Below, in pieces: positions 60,901 through 64,000 of a DNA stretch of 64,000 nt. How positions within the stretch are numbered: the stretch's first letter is position 1; each line of letters starts with the position of its first letter. Under the pieces are notes generated by a model. That model worked only from the letters and a program-made list of their open reading frames with translations. It did not search any database and was not told the origin of the DNA. This stretch comes from Paraphaeosphaeria minitans. Taxonomy: Eukaryota > Ascomycota > Dothideomycetes > Pleosporales > Didymosphaeriaceae. The stretch lies in assembly GCA_015832175.1 (NCBI GenBank), contig WJXW01000002.1, positions 4,748,502 to 4,812,501 on the forward strand, written 5' to 3'. The translations under genes were made by a program, and so were the position numbers.

Positions 60901-62334
60901 GACCTGGCAACGCGTATCCGCGCGCGCGGTATCGACTGCGTGGAATGGGTTAACCACGAGACGAACCCGGCCTCCGTCATGCTGGTTGGTGCTGATGTCG
61001 CCGGCGGCGCGGGGTTCCTGAAGTATGCCAGCTCGCTGAAGGATAAGAAGCAGCTGCAGCGGGTGGTGATTGACGAGTGCCATCTCATCATCACCTCCAG
61101 CCATTGGCGGCCGAAGCTGGCGAAGCTGCGGAATCTGCGCGTGCTTGCATGCCCGATCGTACTGCTGACGGCGACGCTACCGCCCGTGCTGGAGGGGGTG
61201 TTGGGTAGAAGCATGTTGATTCAAGCTGCCACCTACATCCGGGCCAGCACGGTGCGGCCCAACATCCGGTATTACGTGTCGTGGTGTGGGCGAGGTAAGG
61301 CCATGGAGGCAGCACTGGCCATGTGTCGACGGCGGCAGGAACAGCTGCGGGGTGGCCAGAAAGGCGTCATCTACTGCCACAGCAGGACTGCATGCGAAAT
61401 GCTGGCAGGGGCGCTGGGCTGCAAGCACTACCACGCTGGCGAGTTGGATCGAACCGAGATCCTCGCCAGCTGGCTGGACGAAGGCGGGCTCATCGTGGCA
61501 ACATCAGCGCTCGGTACTGGGGTTAACTTTCCCAGCATCGTGTTCGTCTTGCACGTAGGCATGCCATGGAGCATGATCGACTACTGCCAGGAGAGTGGGC
61601 GTGCGGGGCGTAGCGGCGAGGTGGCGGACTCGGTCATCATCGTCGAGCCAGGTGAGGTGGAGAGGCGAATCCGGGAGGGTGGAGCGTCGGTGGACGTGTG
61701 CGCGATGGGCATGTTCATCGAGAGCGAAGGCTGCCGGCGCGGGAAGATGAGCGAGTACATGGATGGGCAGCGGGTAGTGTGCAGTGACATGGACTCGGCT
61801 GGGTGCGATCGATGCGGTGAGGGCCGGATCGAGTGGCAGCAGGCCCAGTCGCTCGCGGCGAGTGAGTGGCAAGAGGTGGAGGCAAGCATGGACGAGCTGC
61901 GGGCCGGGTGTGCGATATGCTGGGTGCTGGGGCGGGCAGGCTGGCAAGAGCACAGAACGATGCTGTGCACGGCGCAGCCCATGATGATGGGGAGGGACAT
62001 GGACGAGTTCCGGCGAGGGGTGCGCGACGCTGGGAACTGCCACAGCTGTCGAAGGTGCTGGGTGAGCCAGAAGTGGTGCGCGACAGGGCAGGACGTCGCG
62101 AACTCGTGCCAGTGGCCGAACATTGTGATTCCTGTGGCCAGGGCAGCAACGGGGATTGCGGATGGGCTTGAGATCATTCGGCAGTGCGGGTTCCAGGGCG
62201 AGTGCGAGGTTTCGTGCCAGGCGTACCAGGTATGGCTTGGACAGCGCCATTGTGAACGTATCTGGGGCGAATTTCTTAGTAATGCAATGGTAGTAGCTAT
62301 AAGAGTTATTATAAAACTTAAAGAGAAGAATTAG
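57913..62334 (+). CDS. Telomere-linked RecQ-type helicase with OrsD-like zinc fingers
   Basis: Open for 1,473 residues, no intron needed. N terminus: a Gln-rich segment (24-32) and two Cys/His fingers (Cys57/58..His71..His76; Cys123-x4-Cys128..His141/His145) of the OrsD/DUF3505 type. An acidic Ser-rich linker spans about 333-375. Middle region: Arg673 in PGRGTEI, Lys707 in RYYK, Arg792-His793 in LDYRHTAVGIG, Tyr846 in ANYSVP. RecQ motor: Walker A PTGGGKS (Lys969), DECH (1054-1057), TATLPP (1086), SALGTGVNFP, QESGRAGRSG (1226). Two Cys-rich C-terminal regions follow. The family is known from fungal subtelomeres (tlh/TLH genes) with proposed roles in telomere maintenance. The last ~20 codons, from about 62,270, lie in RIP-like sequence, so the stop may be secondary. 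It has no RIP itself, in contrast to its twin. Confidence 0.92.
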   Translation: MEFCWDARASASSPANRVLTSPHQQNSQQQQQLAGENLAQANIQKYIHFVKEYGVLCCSEHKAGIENLDVHLRQKHSVPVNERRKFIESCALLRRQGLGSVTLPDAGGPPIQVLGAPLDGFQCKQPACSYLTRNKGQIRLHCNSHGLAFKTGSDALYQKVKMQSFFPASGRQRYFVVCVPDVADSGADARAHKEEVEDILAEYARTQEERKRQEQVMDAEVAKTDKTGWWKFTEWPEHFANRNCVHLAHAIRLPRRDEPKLQKAARAVEQLVEQSVRGLSSLPRETRRWVKSAQANEIHQQPIARLQNPESQARYAGYIVMFVCYVLRIVAAEEADKESEDTESSEGSSTDDSSDGDGSSSDCSDESPPEAHTGRRVKVDPMKDAREMFPWKEDQKLLATMLWEALDSNDEAGHIVLVRRMLSTFIMTTYIRSPFESGLVHFAAVLGFDSETRRLRTAKNYSYLVAGMVYCVRVISVEHLLPPAQREQQGLVERDHYLDLRKRFLADGSFSPTSQLLSLLAYGKFIGMNTGNAGNAFWSEDKKIFYLNGRPIVIHHFQLMAQELLTELEDLLWGELLWVRSPGQRFPIRLDLIQDDVACTRRGMSFVTHGNNGLENGLRWMLERMMQDEQGRKLRSGDGTWNVARVKLYLRSVKRFKELELANLHIDEGMPGRGTEITSMRFRNGALQDRNLFVMDGQIMTVVRYYKSQSQFDKPKVIPRFLPSRLSQVLVVYLAYVQPFEEYLTVEVLGGSFTDYLWANEQGPWHTDHLTRVLKRETGKHLGVALNTLDYRHTAVGIGREVVGDVFGRGYQDEVGEIEEPEVDEDGESPLELQSARTTKIGLANYSVPIDIVKHLSMRSIETFRPLSRRWHEFLGVDGHEVRPSAARKRRWEEEGDGQDKGRDDLAVVVPQKKTKPGGVTASAMSRAMQQALGQATASFKSDEQEQAMFAMVNGQTPLVVVLPTGGGKSLLFMVPACLDHAGVTVVVVPFRALIEDLATRIRARGIDCVEWVNHETNPASVMLVGADVAGGAGFLKYASSLKDKKQLQRVVIDECHLIITSSHWRPKLAKLRNLRVLACPIVLLTATLPPVLEGVLGRSMLIQAATYIRASTVRPNIRYYVSWCGRGKAMEAALAMCRRRQEQLRGGQKGVIYCHSRTACEMLAGALGCKHYHAGELDRTEILASWLDEGGLIVATSALGTGVNFPSIVFVLHVGMPWSMIDYCQESGRAGRSGEVADSVIIVEPGEVERRIREGGASVDVCAMGMFIESEGCRRGKMSEYMDGQRVVCSDMDSAGCDRCGEGRIEWQQAQSLAASEWQEVEASMDELRAGCAICWVLGRAGWQEHRTMLCTAQPMMMGRDMDEFRRGVRDAGNCHSCRRCWVSQKWCATGQDVANSCQWPNIVIPVARAATGIADGLEIIRQCGFQGECEVSCQAYQVWLGQRHCERIWGEFLSNAMVVAIRVIIKLKEKN

Positions 62335-62989
62335 GCCTAGAATATAGTACTTTACTTCTATTTTTTAAAAAATCTCACTTTGTACATATTATAGTAGAGT
62401 TAGCCTATCTATTATAGATTTTATTTTACTTTACTATATATTAGTATAATAGGATGTAAGTTTTAGAAATTATAGAAAAAATAGAAACTAGAGTCTTCTA
62501 GAAGAGTTTAGGAATTGTATAAAATAAGTAAATTTCTAAAAACCTAAGTACTAGTATTGATACTATCTTATAACTTATTAGAATTTAATAAAATTATAAT
62601 TAAACTATATTTCTACTTTTTTATAAACTTTACCACTAGTTATTAAATAGTAGTATACTTTTTTATATACTTATAATAATTTTTACTTATTTAGTAATCA
62701 TAAGTTTTACTTTAAATAGTTTATACTAATAGTATTATATAACTACTAGAGTGAAACTAAATTTAATTTTATATTAATAATTTATATTTCTATTAAAAAG
62801 AGAATATAAAAGAAATTATTAAAGTAGTAGTATTTATAAGTAGAAGTAGGACTTATAAATAATAAAACTAAATTACTAAACTATGTAGTAGATAATAAAT
62901 AATTTCTAGTTATTATAAAATTAAGAAAAAAAAACTAAAGGGTTATTTTTTATTAAAGGGAAAATATATATTTCTAAAGTTATAGAAAA

Positions 62990-63600
62990 TATAAAGTAAT
63001 ATAACTTTTTAAAAAGTAATATAAGGTAAAGTTATTAACTATTCTATACAGGTATATAAGGTCGTGTTAAGTTATATAAAAGGATATAAATTATTATAAA
63101 GGGACATAAAGCTATATAAAGTAATATGTAGTAAAGTAAAGTTATATAAGGTTGTATTAAGTTATATAAAGGGATATAAATTATTATAAAGTAATATAAA
63201 GGTATATAAAGTAATATAAAGTAAAGTTATATAAGGTTGTATTAAGTTATATAAAGTGATATAAATTACTATAAAGCTATATAAAGTGATATATGGTAAA
63301 GTTATTAGATATTTAATAAAGTTATATAAAGTGATATAAATTGTAATAAAGTAATATAAAGCTATATAATACTATATAACTTTCTATAAAATAGTATAAG
63401 GTACAGTTATTAAATATTTTATAAAGGTTTATAAAGTAGTGTTAAGTTGTATAAAGTGATATAAAGTAACATAACTTTCTATAAAGGGATGTAAGGTGAA
63501 GTTATTAAATGTTATATAAAGTGGTATAAAGCTATATAAAGTAAAATAAAGTTATGTAGAGTAATATAGGATGGACTTATTAAATGTTGTTTAAAGTTAT
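62990..63600. repeat. AT-rich degenerate array after the outer helicase
   Basis: Paralogue of 56,630-57,360 with small internal deletions. TATATAAAGTAATATAAAG-type units. Non-coding. Confidence 0.75.
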
Positions 63601-63779
63601 TAGTTATACTATAAAACAAACTTAGTAAGGAGAGAAGAATAAGCTTCTTATTATAAAACTTTATATAGTAGAGAAAAGTTAGGACTTTTTTAGAAAAGAG
63701 ATATAATATTATAACTAGATAAGGAGTATACTAATATAAGTTAAAGGGAGTTAAAGTAGGGAAAAATCTTGAGGTAGAA

Positions 63780-63891
63780 TAGGAAACCCGTTTATAAGTG
63801 TATAGGAGAGGTAGGATAGGAAACCCGTTCGTGAGTGCAAGGGAGAGGTGGGGTGGGTGGGCCCGTCGGGATGGGAAGAACCGCTGGTGCG
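63780..63891. repeat. 37-38-bp pre-telomeric repeat, one mutated and one unmutated copy
   Basis: First copy GAAACCCGTTTATAAGTGTA... is TpA-rich. The second (from about 63,820) reads GAAACCCGTTCGTGAGTGCA-AGGGAGAGGTGGGGTGG and is GC-rich. It continues into GGGTGGGCCCGTCGGGATGG and then the telomere. The pair gives the original sequence of the unit and the RIP limit. Confidence 0.75.
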
Positions 63892-64000
63892 TAGGGTTAG
63901 GGTTAGGGTTAGGGTTAGGGTTAGGGTTAGGGTTAGGGTTAGGGTTAGGGTTAGGGTTAGGGTTAGGGTTAGGGTTAGGGTTAGGGTTAGGGTTAGGGTT
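63892..64000. repeat. Telomere, 17 full TTAGGG repeats
   Basis: Perfect TTAGGG repeats from 63,892 to the end of the window, flanked by partial units. The G-rich strand is on plus, so the chromosome end is to the right. No variant repeats. Confidence 0.98.

Larger units (their letters stand above)
57652..63891 (+). repeat. Telomere-linked helicase unit, outer copy
   Basis: Tandem duplicate of 51,275-57,651, reaching the telomere. The part 57,652-62,270 is unmutated. The trailer 62,340-63,810 is as AT-rich as in the inner copy, with only scattered differences and a few indels between the two. The last unit before the telomere is again unmutated. Confidence 0.85.

Overview
This window is the right-hand end of a chromosome of a filamentous ascomycete. 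The last ~105 bp are perfect TTAGGG repeats with the G-rich strand running 5'->3' to the end. Genes have short introns (48-173 nt, GT...AG, CTAAC/CTGAC-type branch sites). Most of the sequence carries the footprint of repeat-induced point mutation (RIP): CpA/TpG converted to TpA. This points to Pezizomycotina; the alternating AT-rich repeat blocks and GC-balanced gene island resemble Dothideomycetes such as the Leptosphaeria/Ascochyta group. The species cannot be named from the sequence.

Layout. 1-7,445: RIP-degraded LTR retrotransposons, including a gag-only element bounded by two LTRs, and solo LTRs of a second family. 7,445-18,960: a gene island with normal composition. It holds mitochondrial glutamyl-tRNA amidotransferase subunit A, a 26-residue metallothionein split by an intron, phosphoacetylglucosamine mutase (five exons), an unrecognised membrane protein, a broken short-chain dehydrogenase, and a 73-residue, six-cysteine secreted protein at the island edge. 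18,960-51,274: RIP-degraded repeats. Long reading frames can still be followed because almost all interruptions are TAA/TAG, as expected from mutated Gln and Trp codons. They include a gag with a zinc knuckle, a three-gene element present twice (an OrsD/DUF3505-type RecQ helicase plus two unrecognised genes), an SNF2-type helicase, a very large gene of unknown family, a 62-bp minisatellite and other tandem repeats. 51,275-63,891: two tandem copies of a telomere-linked helicase (TLH) unit. The inner copy is destroyed by RIP; the outer copy is open over 1,473 codons. 63,892-64,000: telomere.

How the parts relate. The island genes are ordinary metabolism (mitochondrial translation, UDP-GlcNAc supply for chitin and N-glycans, metal binding) plus one effector-like secreted protein. 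The terminal 50 kb is a landscape of helicase-bearing repeats. In both the intact TLH and the older helicase element, the region between the N-terminal zinc fingers and the RecQ motor contains residues spaced like a tyrosine-recombinase core (R...K...R-H...Y). If this is right, these subtelomeric helicases are recombinase-helicase fusions that could move or copy their own units. That reading is inference.
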